Assembly (NCBI GenBank): GCA_002779595.1
Contig: PEWF01000061.1
Span: 1 to 5,159 of the forward strand
Direction of reading: 5' to 3'
Source: an archaeon CG07_land_8_20_14_0_80_38_8
GTDB taxonomy: Archaea; Nanobdellota; Nanobdellia; Tiddalikarchaeales; Tiddalikarchaeaceae
DNA length: 5,159 bases
Part shown: piece by piece, positions 5,120-5,159 of the stretch
Numbering within the stretch: the stretch's first letter is position 1
How the letters are laid out: each line of letters begins with the position of its first letter
Translations under genes and position numbers: made by a program
Notes under the pieces: model-generated
Seen by the model: the letters and a program-made list of their open reading frames with translations, nothing else
What the model was told of the DNA's origin: nothing
Databases searched by the model: none

Positions 5120-5148
5120 CTGGCGTAATACTAAAGTAGTAGCGCCAG
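5120..5148 (+). other. Strong imperfect hairpin at the right edge
   Basis: CTGGCG (5120-5125) pairs with CGCCAG (5143-5148). Inside, TAATACT pairs with AGTAGTA with one mismatch and one bulged G, around a two-base AA loop. Such a 13-pair stem is unusual in this AT-rich sequence. No T run follows, so it is not an ordinary terminator. It might be part of an RNA, a repeat end or a coding stretch. All three plus-strand readings lack a start codon here, although one plus frame (VHHINNQNWRNTKVVAPGTG) and two minus frames can be read through it. Its role is unknown. Confidence 0.4.
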
Positions 5149-5159
5149 GGACAGGCACA

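Noticed and set aside
5120..5159. CRISPR repeat, integron attC or H/ACA RNA at the right edge
   Set aside because: Only one copy is visible, there is no spacer pattern, no RYYYAAC/GTTRRRY cores, and the stem is far shorter than an H/ACA hairpin despite an ACA just downstream.

Overview
The window looks archaeal. It is AT-rich and compact. Nearly every gene has a TATA-like box about 24-30 bases upstream of its start codon and little or no Shine-Dalgarno sequence, the arrangement of leaderless or very-short-leader archaeal mRNAs. The gene content agrees: a UPF0200-type nucleotide kinase-like protein (an archaeal family), a free-standing ATP-cone protein and a Pyrococcus-style single-cluster ferredoxin. 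A DPANN-type or other small-genome archaeon is possible, but that is a guess from gene size and style. No rRNA, tRNA, CRISPR array or intact mobile element is visible.

Layout. Positions 1-707 hold three genes on the minus strand: the N-terminal 35 codons of an unrecognised protein running off the left edge, a [4Fe-4S] ferredoxin (151-372) and a stand-alone ATP-cone protein (456-707). A divergent promoter region (708-794) separates them from a plus-strand MgtE-type Mg2+ channel (795-1781). A 123-base gap (1782-1904) follows. It contains an exact 16-base copy of the ATP-cone promoter core, a GC-richer island and a second, palindromic TATA-like element. Then comes the plus-strand UPF0200 P-loop kinase-like gene (1905-2456), whose end overlaps by 17 bases the end of a convergent 803-residue P-type cation ATPase (2440-4851, minus). 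Beyond the ATPase start is a plus-strand stretch (4887-5060) that reads as the last ~57 residues of a CcdA/DsbD-superfamily (ArsG-like) membrane protein with no body. It is cut off at the ATPase promoter, so it looks like a rearrangement scar or a surviving micro-gene. The last 100 bases hold a TATA-like box and a strong hairpin cut short by the window edge.

Functionally the window is mostly cation transport (MgtE channel, P-type pump) plus small nucleotide-binding and redox proteins. Most genes seem to have their own promoter, so it reads as independently transcribed units, not one pathway. I do not see a clearly new multi-gene system. The best leads are the truncated membrane-protein remnant, the possible small RNA between mgtE and the kinase gene, the ATPase with changed ion-site residues, and the orphan ATP-cone.
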